Origin: Shimia sp047124445
GTDB taxonomy: Bacteria; Pseudomonadota; Alphaproteobacteria; Rhodobacterales; Rhodobacteraceae
Assembly: GCF_047124445.1 (NCBI RefSeq)
Contig: NZ_CP138921.1
Location: 3,410,001 to 3,474,000 of the forward strand
Reading direction: 5' to 3'
DNA length: 64,000 bases
The position numbers and the translations under genes are program-made. Under the pieces are notes generated by a model, which was not told the DNA's origin, did no database searches, and saw nothing but the letters and a program-made list of their open reading frames with translations. How positions within the stretch are numbered: the stretch's first letter is position 1; the number at the start of each line of letters is the position of its first letter. Below, in pieces: positions 42,144 through 51,299 of this stretch.

Positions 42144-42726
42144 ACGTTGGTGCCATGCGTGCCAGCTTGTGCTCAAGATTTGCGCGGATAGCGGGCCATT
42201 CATGTTGGCAGATCGAATAGACAGCAGTGTCGCGTAGGGTGCCGTTGGCCATGATCATGTGATTGCGCAGAACACCATCGAATTTCGCGCCAAGACGTTC
42301 AATCGCCCTGCGCGATTGTTGGTTCAGGAAGTGGGTGCGGAATTCTACGGCGATGCAGTCCAGTTCTTCAAAGGCGTGACGCAGCATCAGCAGTTTGCAT
42401 TCGGTGTTCATCGGACTGCGTTGGACCGCTGCGCGATACCAGGTGGACCCGATTTCCACCCGTCGGTTGGCTGCGTCGGCGTTCATGTAGGTGGTCATGC
42501 CGACGGCTTGGCCCGTTGGGTCGAGGATGGCAAACGGCGTCATGCCTGAGGTCGTATTCCGCGCGTCGATGTTGGCGGGCACCTCTTCTGGCGCAGGCAC
42601 CATCGTGTACCAAAGGGAGGACAGATCCCCGTCTGCAGAGGCCTCGGCCAAATCACTGGCGTGGTCCTGAGACAGGGGAGCGAGTGACACATGTGTGCCA
42701 GTCAAAGTTATTGGGGCTGGCCACAT
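42142..42726 (-). CDS. GNAT family N-acetyltransferase
   Basis: The 194-residue product is RimJ/RimL-like: PITLTGTHVSLAPLSQDH at the start, VEIGSTWYRAAVQRSPMNTECKLLML as the acetyl-CoA region, and FRTHFLNQQSRRAIERLGAKFDGVLR near 150. The substrate is unknown; an amino group of a sulfonate or a ribosomal protein is possible. ATG 42726 follows AAAGGA; the frame extends 10 codons further upstream. It sits between tpa and tauR on the same strand, as in a taurine operon, but its link to taurine is only positional. Confidence 0.82.
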   Translation of the reverse strand: MWPAPITLTGTHVSLAPLSQDHASDLAEASADGDLSSLWYTMVPAPEEVPANIDARNTTSGMTPFAILDPTGQAVGMTTYMNADAANRRVEIGSTWYRAAVQRSPMNTECKLLMLRHAFEELDCIAVEFRTHFLNQQSRRAIERLGAKFDGVLRNHMIMANGTLRDTAVYSICQHEWPAIRANLEHKLARMAPT

Positions 42727-42823
42727 GTTTTTTCCTTTCACAGACACAAGCGCCACCTGCCCCGTGGGGCAAGCGGCGCGGGGTGACGGGGGAGGACGCC
42801 GTCACCGGACGTTGCAGTTCTGT

Positions 42824-44224
42824 TTAGCCGAACACTTTGGTCAGGGCGTTGTCGACAGCCGTGGTGATGGCGTCGATGTCGTCTGCTGTGGCGATCAGGG
42901 CCGGGGAGAAGGCAATCACGTTGTTACGGCCCGGTACAGAGCGGTTGGCCGCACCGATGATCACACCTTGCGCACCACAGTCACCAACAATGGCGGCGAT
43001 GTCAGCTTCGTCCACCGGTTCCTTGGTCTCGCGGTCTTTCACAAGCTCACAGCCAAGGAACAGGCCTTTGCCACGCACGTCTCCGATGACCTCATGTTTC
43101 TCCATCAAGGCTTGAAGGTTGCCCATCATGCGCTCGCCCATGGCGGTGCAGTTTTCCAGCAGGCCTTCCTCTTCGATGATCGCCATGTTTTCCAGCGCGG
43201 CCGCAGGGCCTGCGGTACATCCGCCAAAGGTGGAGATGTCGCGGAAGTGGTCAAGCTTGTCGGACGGGTCCGACTTGAACAGGTCAAAGACCTCTTCGGT
43301 GGTGACCATGCAGGCGATGGCGGCATAACCGGAGGCCACGCCTTTGGCCATGGTCACGAAGTCGGGCTTGATGCCGTAGTGCTGATAGCCAAACCAATGG
43401 GTGCCGGTACGGCCGATGCCACAGACAACTTCGTCGATGTGCAACAGAATGTCGTACTGTTTGCAGATTTGCTGCACCCGTTCCCAATAGCCTTCGGGTG
43501 GGGTGATGACGCCGCCACCTGCGGTCACGGGTTCAAGGCAGAGCGCCCCCACGGTGTCCGGGCCTTCTTTGAGGATGACCTCTTCGATCAGATTGGCCGC
43601 AGCGATGCCGAACTCGCGACCGGAGAGGTGGCCGAGGCCAAGTTCGTCTTTGCGGTACTCCATACAGTGCGGCACGCGCACAAAGCCCGGTGCAAAGGGG
43701 CCGTATTGCATGTTGCGCTCGTCCTGACCGCCCGCGGACATCGCCGCCAAAGTGGAGCCGTGGTAGTCGCGGTCGCGGTAGAGGATTTTGTGTTTCTTGC
43801 CGCCGTATTTCTTATGCGCAATCTGACGGATCATTTTGAAGGCTTTCTCGTTGGCCTCTGATCCGGAGTTGGTGAAGTAGACGCGGCTCATGCCGGGCAT
43901 TTTTTCAACCAACTTTTCCGCATATAGCGCGCCAGGCACGTTGCCGGCGGCGTTGGCGAAGTAGCACATCTTCATCAGGTTGGCGTGCACGGCGTTGGCG
44001 ATGCGCTCACGGCCGTATCCGACGTTTACGGTCCAGACCGCGCCGGATACTGCGTCGATATACTCTTTGCCGTTTTGGTCCCACACGCGCATGCCTTTGC
44101 CCTCGATGATGATACGAGGGTCGTTTGTTTCGAATGGCTTGTGCTGCACAAGGTGGTGCCAGACGTGGGCTTTGTCAGCGTTCACGACATGGCTGAGGTC
44201 GTTGTCTTTCAATGTGCCATCCAT
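42824..44224 (-). CDS. tpa: Taurine-pyruvate aminotransferase
   Basis: The 466-residue product is a class III, PLP-dependent aminotransferase. The cofactor lysine is Lys294 in TMAKGVASGY, and Asp264 is in LLHIDEVVCG. The start MDGTLKDNDLSHVVNADKAHVWHH and the phrase SGAVWTVNVGYG are typical of Tpa. It transfers the amino group of taurine to pyruvate, giving alanine and sulfoacetaldehyde for Xsc. AGGGAG precedes ATG 44224. It is transcribed divergently from tauABC. Confidence 0.93.
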   Translation of the reverse strand: MDGTLKDNDLSHVVNADKAHVWHHLVQHKPFETNDPRIIIEGKGMRVWDQNGKEYIDAVSGAVWTVNVGYGRERIANAVHANLMKMCYFANAAGNVPGALYAEKLVEKMPGMSRVYFTNSGSEANEKAFKMIRQIAHKKYGGKKHKILYRDRDYHGSTLAAMSAGGQDERNMQYGPFAPGFVRVPHCMEYRKDELGLGHLSGREFGIAAANLIEEVILKEGPDTVGALCLEPVTAGGGVITPPEGYWERVQQICKQYDILLHIDEVVCGIGRTGTHWFGYQHYGIKPDFVTMAKGVASGYAAIACMVTTEEVFDLFKSDPSDKLDHFRDISTFGGCTAGPAAALENMAIIEEEGLLENCTAMGERMMGNLQALMEKHEVIGDVRGKGLFLGCELVKDRETKEPVDEADIAAIVGDCGAQGVIIGAANRSVPGRNNVIAFSPALIATADDIDAITTAVDNALTKVFG

Positions 44225-44628
44225 GGCGCGAGTCTCCCTGATTGAGAATCTACTTTAGATTGTTTGTCGGGCGCAAACTCCGCCCGTTACGTGGATTTCG
44301 ATGCCATCCTCGCGACTTTTTCAAGCAGGTTTATAGGGCCAGAAGATTTGACTGTGTAAGGCCAGTATTCTGACGGGCTGCGTCCAAAAATCCGTGAAGA
44401 GGGCTTCAAATCCCTATTTTATAACGTTTTCAACCAAATGGTCAAATTTAATTGATAGGGCCAAGACACGGGTTCGTGACGTTGAATTGCTGAAAAAAAC
44501 ATTGATCGGTGCCCGAATTTCCGCTCCCCTCAAGGAGGACGCGCATTGCCGGTGATCAAAAAAGAGGCTCAAGGCCCGACGAACCCGGCTCGAATTTCGC
44601 GCCAGAATCGACAACGGGAGAAATGATT
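44225..44628. promoter_or_regulatory. Divergent tpa-tauA control region with TauR-type repeats
   Basis: This 404-base gap holds no convincing gene. Within it, CTGGCCTTAC (44356-44365) and CTGGCCCTAT (44333-44342) are direct repeats on the minus strand, 23 bp apart, the same spacing as at xsc. A single near match, TTGGCCCTAT, lies at 44455-44464, closer to tauA. The middle part is AT-rich (TTTTATAACG, ATTTAATTGA), suitable for promoters. TauR control of both tpa and tauABC is inferred. Confidence 0.6.
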
Positions 44629-45627
44629 ATGAGCTTGAAAACGACGCTGATGGGTGCGGCGGCCTCCACTGCTATGTTGCTGGGTGCGCAGGCGGCGATG
44701 GCCGACGAGATCACCGTGGCCTACTTCCTGGAGTGGCCGATGCCGTTCCAATACGCCAAGCAGACCGGCATGTATGAAGAAGCCATGGGCACCAAGATCA
44801 ACTGGGTCAGCTTTGACACTGGCACCGCGATGAGTGCAGCGATGGCCTCGGGCGATGTGCAGATTTCCGTGAGCCAAGGTGTGCCGCCGTTTGTGGTTGC
44901 GGCCTCTGCCGGTCAGGACATCCAGATTGTAGACGTGGCTGTGAGCTACTCTGACAACGACAACTGTGTGGTGGCCTCCGGTCTGGAGATCGACAAAGAC
45001 AGTGCGGCAGAGCTGGCCGGCAAGAAAGTGGCTGTGCCTCTGGGCACTGCGGCGCACTATGGTTTCCTGAGCCAGATGAACCACTTCGGTGTGGATGTGG
45101 CGTCCATGGAAGTGGTCGATATGGCGCCGGCGGAAGGGGCTGCGGCACTGGCGCAGGGCTCGCTGGATATGGCCTGTGGCTGGGGTGGCGCGCTGCGTCG
45201 CATGAAGGAGCATGGCAACGTGCTGCTGACCGGTGCGGAGAAAGAAGAGCTGGGCATTCTGGTGTTTGACGCCACCACCGCGCCTGCGTCCTATATTGCC
45301 GAAGAAGGCGAGATGCTGGCGAAGTTCCTAGCGGTGACCGCAGAAGCCAACGAAATGTGGGCGGATGAAGCCAACCACGCCAAGATGCTGCCGGTGATCG
45401 CGAAAGACGCGGGTATGGATGAGCAGTCCACCGCAGATACGCTGGCGACCTTCAAATTCCCAACCGTAGACGATCAGCTGGGCGGAGCCTGGTTGGGCGG
45501 TACCGCACAAGACTTCATGAAGGGTGTCGCGGGCGTGTTTGTGGGCGCAGGTTCCATTCCAAGCGCGCTGGACAGTTATGACGGTGCGGTCAACACCGGA
45601 CCGCTGGAAGCTGCCAAAGGCATGTAA
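44629..45627 (+). CDS. tauA: Taurine ABC transporter substrate-binding protein
   Basis: The product is about 332 residues with a Sec signal peptide (LKTTLMGAAASTAMLLGAQAAMA), then the periplasmic binding fold starting ITVAYFLEWPMPFQYAKQTG, with AASAGQDIQIVDVAVSYSDNDNC as a conserved ligand-side segment. It delivers taurine to TauC. ATG 44629 is chosen at the right distance from GGGAG; an ATG two codons upstream is too close to it. The frame is open to 44509. A hairpin that may attenuate follows before tauB. Confidence 0.93.
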   Translation: MSLKTTLMGAAASTAMLLGAQAAMADEITVAYFLEWPMPFQYAKQTGMYEEAMGTKINWVSFDTGTAMSAAMASGDVQISVSQGVPPFVVAASAGQDIQIVDVAVSYSDNDNCVVASGLEIDKDSAAELAGKKVAVPLGTAAHYGFLSQMNHFGVDVASMEVVDMAPAEGAAALAQGSLDMACGWGGALRRMKEHGNVLLTGAEKEELGILVFDATTAPASYIAEEGEMLAKFLAVTAEANEMWADEANHAKMLPVIAKDAGMDEQSTADTLATFKFPTVDDQLGGAWLGGTAQDFMKGVAGVFVGAGSIPSALDSYDGAVNTGPLEAAKGM

Positions 45628-45638
45628 GCACATGTAAG

Positions 45639-45674
45639 AACAAGGCCCGCACCTTTGGCTGTGGGCCTTGTTTT
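45639..45674 (+). terminator. Hairpin with T-run between tauA and tauB (attenuator)
   Basis: AACAAGGCCC pairs with GGGCCTTGTT (10 bp, loop of 14 that can pair further) and is followed by TTTTC. Read-through past it would set tauBC below tauA, a usual ratio for binding-protein transporters. Confidence 0.75.
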
Positions 45675-45750
45675 CAATGACTTCCCAATGAGAACAGGCG
45701 GGACAACCGCCGTGCGTCGCGGGGGCGATGCCCAACGTCAGATAGGGACC

Positions 45751-46557
45751 ATGACCGGATTATCCATACAAAATTTGTCCATGCGTTTTGACCTGCCCAA
45801 CGGCAGTCATGTGCAGGCGCTGAAGGACGTGAGCCTTGATTTGAAGCAAGGCGAGTTGCTGAGCGTGCTGGGGCCTTCGGGCTGTGGCAAAACCACCTTG
45901 TTGAATATTGTGGCCGGGTTTCTGGCGCCGACAGAAGGCCAGATTGTGTTGAACGGGCATCAAGTGCTGGGGCCCGATGCCGAGCGCGGCATGGTGTTTC
46001 AGAAGGGCGCCTTGTTTGAATGGATGAGCGTGCGGGACAATGTGCGTTTTGGACCTGACATGAAGGGCATGCCGAAGTCTGAAAGCGCAGAGATCGTTGA
46101 CCATTTGCTCGATGTGGTGGGGCTGCAGGATTTCAAAGAAAAGATGGTCTATGAGCTGTCCGGCGGGATGCAGCAGCGTGTGGCACTGGCCCGCTGTCTG
46201 GCCAATGATCCGGATGTGATCCTGATGGACGAGCCGCTGGGGGCGCTCGACGCACTGACACGGGAGAAGATGCAGAGCCTGGTGCTCAAACTGTGGAAAG
46301 AGACCGGCAAAACTATCATTTTGATCACCCACTCGGTGGATGAAGCGCTGTTGTTGGGGGAGCGGCTGTTGGTGATGGCGCCGCGGCCCGGGCGGATTCA
46401 CAAAGAATATCGCCTGCCCTTTGCGGACATGGGCGTCGGCGCAGATTTGCGGGAGGTGAAGGAGCACCCGGACTATGCCGCAACCCGCGAAGAGATCCTC
46501 AACATGATCTGGAACATGGAAGAAGAGATCATGGGCCGCACTGAGGAGAGCGCATAA
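45751..46557 (+). CDS. tauB: Taurine ABC transporter ATP-binding protein
   Basis: The 268-residue product has Walker A GPSGCGKTTLL, the Q-loop MVFQKGALFEWM, the signature LSGGMQQRVALARCL and Walker B VILMDEPLGALD, and the H-loop in LITHSVDEALL. It belongs to the nitrate/sulfonate/taurine class. ATG 45751 follows AGGGACC; the frame is open from 45655 but not family-like. It powers TauC. The C-terminus is lengthened by about 15 acidic residues. Confidence 0.94.
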   Translation: MTGLSIQNLSMRFDLPNGSHVQALKDVSLDLKQGELLSVLGPSGCGKTTLLNIVAGFLAPTEGQIVLNGHQVLGPDAERGMVFQKGALFEWMSVRDNVRFGPDMKGMPKSESAEIVDHLLDVVGLQDFKEKMVYELSGGMQQRVALARCLANDPDVILMDEPLGALDALTREKMQSLVLKLWKETGKTIILITHSVDEALLLGERLLVMAPRPGRIHKEYRLPFADMGVGADLREVKEHPDYAATREEILNMIWNMEEEIMGRTEESA

Positions 46558-46558
46558 G

Positions 46559-47896
46559 ATGGGACAGATTTTTTCAGACCTCGGCGGTGAACTGATCACG
46601 CTCCTTATTTCTGTGGTCAGCGCCCTGCCTTATTTGATCCTGTATGTTGGGCTGATCCTCTTGGCCTATGCCTTGTATACTCAGGTCAAACGTCGCCTGA
46701 CGCCTGTTCGGGATTACACGTCGCTGAAGACGGTGACCTTTGGGGACGAGAGCGCCGTGATCTCCAACAAAGCGGCCTCGGTGATATCTATTGTGCTGAT
46801 CTTTGTGATTTGGGGGGCGTTTACCGGGTCTTCCTTGTTGCCGAAATTCCTGCACGCACCGGGACCGTTTGTGGGAGAAGCTACGTTCACTTACACGGTG
46901 GAAACTGAAGGCGGTCAGACGGCGGACGCCACCGTCAGCGTGCTGGTGCATGAAGCTGGCGAAAAGCCGGACGCACCGGTGGTGTCTGAAAATGATGGCA
47001 TTGCCAAAAACGATGCTTTGGTGGTGCAGGCTTATCGGTCCAAGCTGCTGCGCTGGGATGCCAATGACGAAGTAACCCGCAAAGACGGGGCCAAGATCGT
47101 GGCGGTGGATGGCCAGCCAATTGATCGGGAGACCGATGTCGAACTTGGCTTTGGCCGTGTGGCGCTGACCGACAAAGGCACGTTGAACTTCGAGCCAGCC
47201 AAAGGTTGGCAGATGGAGAACATCTGGCTGCCTGCGCCTGAAAGTGTGTGGAAACGCCTGATCTCGGTAAGCCAAGACGGATATCAGAACGTCACCCTGG
47301 CGGAGCATCTGAGCTATTCCCTGTTCCGGGTGATCGTGGGCTTTGCACTGGGCGCGGCGGTGGGTATTCCGCTGGGCTACGCCATGGGCTTGTCCAATTG
47401 GTTCCGCGGCTGGTTTGATCCGATTGTGGAATTCATGCGGCCGGTGCCGCCTTTGGCCTTGATCCCGCTGGTGATTATCTGGGCCGGGATTGGAGAGCAG
47501 GGCAAAATCATCCTGCTGTTCCTTGCCGCGCTGTGGATCATGGCGATTGGTGCGCGGTCCGGTGTCTCGGGTGTGAATATCACCAAGGTGCACGCGGCCT
47601 ACTCCTTGGGGGCCAATAAGCGTCAGATCCTGCGTCACGTGATTATTCCAAACTCCTTGCCGGAGATATTTACGGCGGCACGTGTTGCCATGGGCGTTTG
47701 CTGGGGCACGGTTGTGGCCGCAGAGCTTGTGGCGGCGGAAAAGGGTGTTGGTAAGATGATTGTGGCGGCGTCCAAGTTTCAGGACACGGACATCGTATTG
47801 ATGGGGATTATCCTCATCGGGATCATCGGATTTGGCATCGATATGCTGATGCGCTGGGGCGAGAAATACCTCGTGCCGTGGAAAGGCAAGGCCTGA
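46559..47896 (+). CDS. tauC: Taurine ABC transporter permease with inserted periplasmic domain
   Basis: The 445-residue product is far longer than a usual TauC (about 275). Two transmembrane helices (residues 13-38 and 73-92) precede a soluble insert of about 130 residues (100-230), starting FVGEATFTYTVETEGGQ and rich in beta-forming and acidic residues, and then the normal permease from IWLPAPESVWKRL. The permease signature with EAA loop is ARSGVSGVNITKVHAAYSLGANKRQILRHVIIP. The insert is predicted on the periplasmic side, where TauA docks. It starts 1 base after the tauB stop. Confidence 0.92.
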   Translation: MGQIFSDLGGELITLLISVVSALPYLILYVGLILLAYALYTQVKRRLTPVRDYTSLKTVTFGDESAVISNKAASVISIVLIFVIWGAFTGSSLLPKFLHAPGPFVGEATFTYTVETEGGQTADATVSVLVHEAGEKPDAPVVSENDGIAKNDALVVQAYRSKLLRWDANDEVTRKDGAKIVAVDGQPIDRETDVELGFGRVALTDKGTLNFEPAKGWQMENIWLPAPESVWKRLISVSQDGYQNVTLAEHLSYSLFRVIVGFALGAAVGIPLGYAMGLSNWFRGWFDPIVEFMRPVPPLALIPLVIIWAGIGEQGKIILLFLAALWIMAIGARSGVSGVNITKVHAAYSLGANKRQILRHVIIPNSLPEIFTAARVAMGVCWGTVVAAELVAAEKGVGKMIVAASKFQDTDIVLMGIILIGIIGFGIDMLMRWGEKYLVPWKGKA

Positions 47897-47920
47897 CGCT
47901 CTTAGGTGGCTTGAGACAAA

Positions 47921-47956
47921 AAAGAGGGGCTGGCGTGTTGCGCTGGCCCTTTTTGT
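47921..47956. terminator. Terminator hairpin after tauC
   Basis: GGGGCTGGCG and CGCTGGCCC form a long stem with two G-T pairs, flanked by an A-run before and TTTTT after (47950-47954), 25 bases after the tauC stop. It can act in both directions. Confidence 0.65.
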
Positions 47957-48225
47957 GTGGGGGGCAACAGTTGACTTTGTGCCGCGAGGCTTTATGTGAA
48001 GCGGGTCGCTGCGCAGCCGCGTGAGCAGGCCGCGCCGGGTTTGAAAGAACCGTCCGGGCGCATCAGCGACGCTTTCGTTCCCATCACGCAGGGTTCTGAC
48101 TGGCAGACCGGGCCGCGCGGAATGTGCTTCGCGGTGGCGGTGCTGTCGAACCCGATCGCGGCTCCTGTGTGGGCCGTTGACGCCATGCCATGCGCGATCG
48201 TGCGTGTGGTTTGAAAGGACATTTT
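47957..48225. other. Gap before the DEAD-box gene with ambiguous small frames
   Basis: Both strands hold a small open frame with plausible codon use. On the plus strand GTG 47996 to TGA 48214 gives 72 residues starting MKRVAAQPREQAAPG. On the minus strand ATG 48187 to TAA 47992 gives about 64 residues with four cysteines (CQSEPC and ACSRGC). Neither has a ribosome site that decides the matter, and no family was recognised. The leader of the helicase mRNA is another reading. Confidence 0.3.
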
Positions 48226-49557
48226 GTGTCGACGTTTGAAGACCTGGGCCTGTCGCCCACACTTTTGAAAGGCCTCAAGGCGGCTGGTTTTGATGCGCCT
48301 ACGCCAATCCAGCAGAAGGCCATTCCGCTGGCCTTGCAGGGCCATGATATTTTGGGGCTGGCGCAGACCGGCACCGGCAAATCTCTGGCGTTTGGCTTGC
48401 CGATGATGGATCGCCTGCTGGCGACACCGGGCAAGCCGATGCCGAAATCGGTAAAGGCGCTGGTTTTGGCGCCGACGCGGGAATTGGTGAACCAGATCGC
48501 CGACAACTTGCGTCCGATGGTGCAAGGCACACCGATGAAGGTGATGACCGTGGTAGGTGGGCAGTCCATCAACCGCCAGATTGCCATGCTTAAGCGCGGC
48601 ACGGATATTCTGGTGGCAACGCCGGGCCGGTTGATTGACCTGCTGGATCGCAAGGAAATTGACCTGTCGACAGTGGGCTATCTGGTGCTCGATGAAGCGG
48701 ACCAGATGCTGGACATGGGGTTCATTCACTCCTTGCGCAAAATTGCGCCGCATCTGGGCACTCCGCGCCAGACCATGCTGTTTTCGGCCACCATGCCAAA
48801 GCAGATGGAAGAACTGAGCCAGAGCTATCTGACCAAGCCCAAGCGGGTGGAATGTGCGCCTCCCGGCAAGACCGCGGATAAGATTGCCCAGTCCATGGAA
48901 TACCATGAGAAGGGTGAGAAGCGGAAACGGCTGCGGGAAATCCTGTCTGAGAACATGGGGGAGAGCACGCTGATCTTCTCGCGCACCAAGCACGGTGCGG
49001 AGCGGATGATGAAACAGTTGGTGGCCGAGGGCTTCAACGCGGCGTCGATCCACGGCAACAAAAGCCAAGGGCAGCGGGACCGCGCCATCAAAGCCTTCCG
49101 CGAAGGCGAGGTCACCATTCTGGTGGCGACCGATGTGGCGGCGCGTGGGATCGACATTCCGGTGATTTCACTGGTGATTAACTTCGATCTGCCCAATGTG
49201 GCCGAGGCCTATGTGCACCGGATTGGCCGCACCGCGCGCGCCGGTCGTGAAGGGCGGGCGATTTCTTTCTGTGCGCTGGATGAGCGGGATTACCTGAAGG
49301 ACATCGAGAAGCTGATTGGCCGTCAGTTTGACCGGCCCACCGATGAGCTTCGTGAGATGAAGAAAGAATATGGTGCCGGGCCACGGTCTGGTGGAGAGGG
49401 CCGCAAGCGCGGAGGCGGCAAGCCCGGTGGCGGTGGTAAGTCCAGCCGGGGAAAACCTGGTGGTGGCAAGCCAAACAGCGCGGCCAATGGCAACGACAAG
49501 CCGGGAGGCGGTCGTCCGCGTCGGCGGCGCAACCGCTCGCGCAAGCCAGCAGCGTAA
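48226..49557 (+). CDS. DEAD-box ATP-dependent RNA helicase
   Basis: The 443-residue product has all family motifs: the Q motif (FDAPTPIQQKAIP), AQTGTGKS, PTRELVNQ, TPGRLID, DEAD in VLDEADQMLD, SATMPK, then HGNKSQGQRDRAI, ATDVAARGIDIP and HRIGRTARAG. The C-terminal tail of about 75 residues is Gly/Lys/Arg-rich, typical of RhlE-type helicases that bind structured RNA without a strict partner. GTG 48226 follows AAAGGAC. A cold-shock or ribosome-assembly role is likely from the family. Confidence 0.93.
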   Translation: MSTFEDLGLSPTLLKGLKAAGFDAPTPIQQKAIPLALQGHDILGLAQTGTGKSLAFGLPMMDRLLATPGKPMPKSVKALVLAPTRELVNQIADNLRPMVQGTPMKVMTVVGGQSINRQIAMLKRGTDILVATPGRLIDLLDRKEIDLSTVGYLVLDEADQMLDMGFIHSLRKIAPHLGTPRQTMLFSATMPKQMEELSQSYLTKPKRVECAPPGKTADKIAQSMEYHEKGEKRKRLREILSENMGESTLIFSRTKHGAERMMKQLVAEGFNAASIHGNKSQGQRDRAIKAFREGEVTILVATDVAARGIDIPVISLVINFDLPNVAEAYVHRIGRTARAGREGRAISFCALDERDYLKDIEKLIGRQFDRPTDELREMKKEYGAGPRSGGEGRKRGGGKPGGGGKSSRGKPGGGKPNSAANGNDKPGGGRPRRRRNRSRKPAA

Positions 49558-49561
49558 CAAA

Positions 49562-49592
49562 AAAAGGCCGCAGCGGAATGCTGCGGCCTTTC
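49562..49592. terminator. Bidirectional terminator between helicase and ALDH genes
   Basis: AAAGGCCGCAGC and GCTGCGGCCTTT form a perfect 12-bp stem with a 5-base GGAAT loop, flanked by A-rich and T-rich ends, between convergent stops at 49557 and 49614. Confidence 0.85.
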
Positions 49593-49613
49593 CGTTTTGT
49601 GTCATCTTGTGGC

Positions 49614-51041
49614 TTAGCCCATGGGCACGCCGGAGATCGCCTTGGTTTCACAGAACTCTTCCAAACCCCAAGTGCCGCCCTCACGGCCGTTGCCGGACTG
49701 GCCGTAGCCGCCAAATGGGGAGCCGTTGATGCGCGACACGCCGTTGGTTTCGACCATGCCGGAGCGGACCTGACGCGCCACGCGCAGGCGTTTGTCGTCA
49801 TCCTGCGTTTGGATGTAGTTGGTGAGGCCATAGACGGTGTCATTGGCCATTTGTACCGCTTGCTCTTCGCTTTCAAACGGGGAAATCGCCAGCACCGGGC
49901 CGAAGATTTCTTCGCGGTAGATGGTCATGTCCGGGGTCACGTCGGCGAATACGGTTGGGCGCACGAAGTAGCCTTTGTTCATGCCTTCCGGACGGCCAAG
50001 ACCGCCTGCGACCAGCGTGGCGCCTTCTTTGATGCCGGTCTCGATCAGGCCCTGGATTTTGTTGAACTGCAGCTCAGAGACAACGGGACCGATGTGGCGG
50101 CCGGACTCTGTGGTCGCGCCCACTTGGGTGGCCTCGGCGGCGGCTTTGGCTTGCTCGACCGCTTCGGCGTAACGGCTGCTTTCGATCATCATGCGAGTAG
50201 GGGCGTTACAGGATTGACCGGAGTTCTGCATGCAGTGGATCACGCCGCGCTTGACGGCTTTTTCGTCTGCATCCGCAAAGATGATGTTGGCGCCTTTGCC
50301 GCCAAGCTCGAGGCTGACGCGCTTCAAAGTGTCAGCGGCGGCTTTGGAGATGGCGATGCCGGCGCGGGTGGAGCCCGTGAAGGACACCATGTCCACATCC
50401 GGATGCGCGGACAGTTGCGAGCCGACACCCACACCGTTGCCGTTGACCATATTGAAGACACCTGCCGGGAAGCCGGCTTCGTCCATCATCTCTGTGAAGA
50501 CGATGGAGGACAGGGGCGCGATTTCAGACGGTTTTAACACCATGGTGCAGCCGACCAGCAGTGCCGGGATGGCTTTCAGGAAGACCTGGTTCATCGGCCA
50601 GTTCCAAGGGGTGATCATGGCGCAGACGCCAATGGGCTCTTTGCGCATGCGGTCGGCACCCATGGCGTATTCGAACTCGAAGTTTTCCAGAGCTTCGAGG
50701 AAGCCATCGAGGTGCCAGACACCGGCGCCCCACTGGTTGTTCTTAGCCAGATCGGTGGGTGCGCCCATTTCCAGGCGCATGGCTTCGGCCATGTCGTCGC
50801 GCCGCGCCATGTAGATGTCGCGCAGCTTTTTGACCAGCGCGACACGCTCTTCCAGCGGCGTATCGGCCCAGGCAGGGAAGGCTGCGCGTGCAGCAGCCAC
50901 GGCGGCGTCGGTGTCGGCCTGATCGCCGAGCGAAATTACGGCGCAGGTGTCTTCGGTGGCAGGGTCAATGACGGGCAGTTCATTGGCGGCAACGGGGTCG
51001 ACCCATTGGCCGTTGATGTAGAATTGGCGTTTCTCGATCAT
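49614..51041 (-). CDS. Aldehyde dehydrogenase family protein
   Basis: The 475-residue product is a full NAD(P)-dependent ALDH. The catalytic Cys278 is in NSGQSCNAPTR, the general base Glu245 is in LELGGKGANI, and the Rossmann segments TPWNWPMNQ and FTGSTRAGI are intact. The substrate cannot be named. ATG 51041 follows GGGAG; a GTG 9 bases upstream is possible. It converges on the helicase and stands alone; a 260-base gap separates it from the divergent peroxiredoxin. Confidence 0.92.
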   Translation of the reverse strand: MIEKRQFYINGQWVDPVAANELPVIDPATEDTCAVISLGDQADTDAAVAAARAAFPAWADTPLEERVALVKKLRDIYMARRDDMAEAMRLEMGAPTDLAKNNQWGAGVWHLDGFLEALENFEFEYAMGADRMRKEPIGVCAMITPWNWPMNQVFLKAIPALLVGCTMVLKPSEIAPLSSIVFTEMMDEAGFPAGVFNMVNGNGVGVGSQLSAHPDVDMVSFTGSTRAGIAISKAAADTLKRVSLELGGKGANIIFADADEKAVKRGVIHCMQNSGQSCNAPTRMMIESSRYAEAVEQAKAAAEATQVGATTESGRHIGPVVSELQFNKIQGLIETGIKEGATLVAGGLGRPEGMNKGYFVRPTVFADVTPDMTIYREEIFGPVLAISPFESEEQAVQMANDTVYGLTNYIQTQDDDKRLRVARQVRSGMVETNGVSRINGSPFGGYGQSGNGREGGTWGLEEFCETKAISGVPMG

Positions 51042-51299
51042 GGTGTTCACTCCCTCTCGATCTTGGCGTCACTCTGCGCGGCAAAACAGGGGGCCGCAAG
51101 TGGGGGCGACGCGCGGTCACGAGTAATTTGATCAAATTATTTCTTCCGGTAAAGGGGTGGCGTTCAAAAAAGACGGATGTAGTCTGCGCAAAGTCGCTTT
51201 GCGACAGAGAACCGTTTTTACATATCGCCCCACCCGCGAGAATTGTCTCGCCCCAAGCTGGCAGGGCGGAGTGTGCGACCCAAAGAGAGGGAGATACCC

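Noticed and set aside
47992..48214. Small frames on both strands before the DEAD-box gene
   Set aside because: Both have plausible codons but neither has a family match or a deciding start signal, so no gene is called; the gap is described instead.
46574..48262. A 562-codon minus-strand frame across tauC
   Set aside because: It is a shadow of tauC and its downstream gap, with no known domain and a His/Arg/Gln-rich composition.
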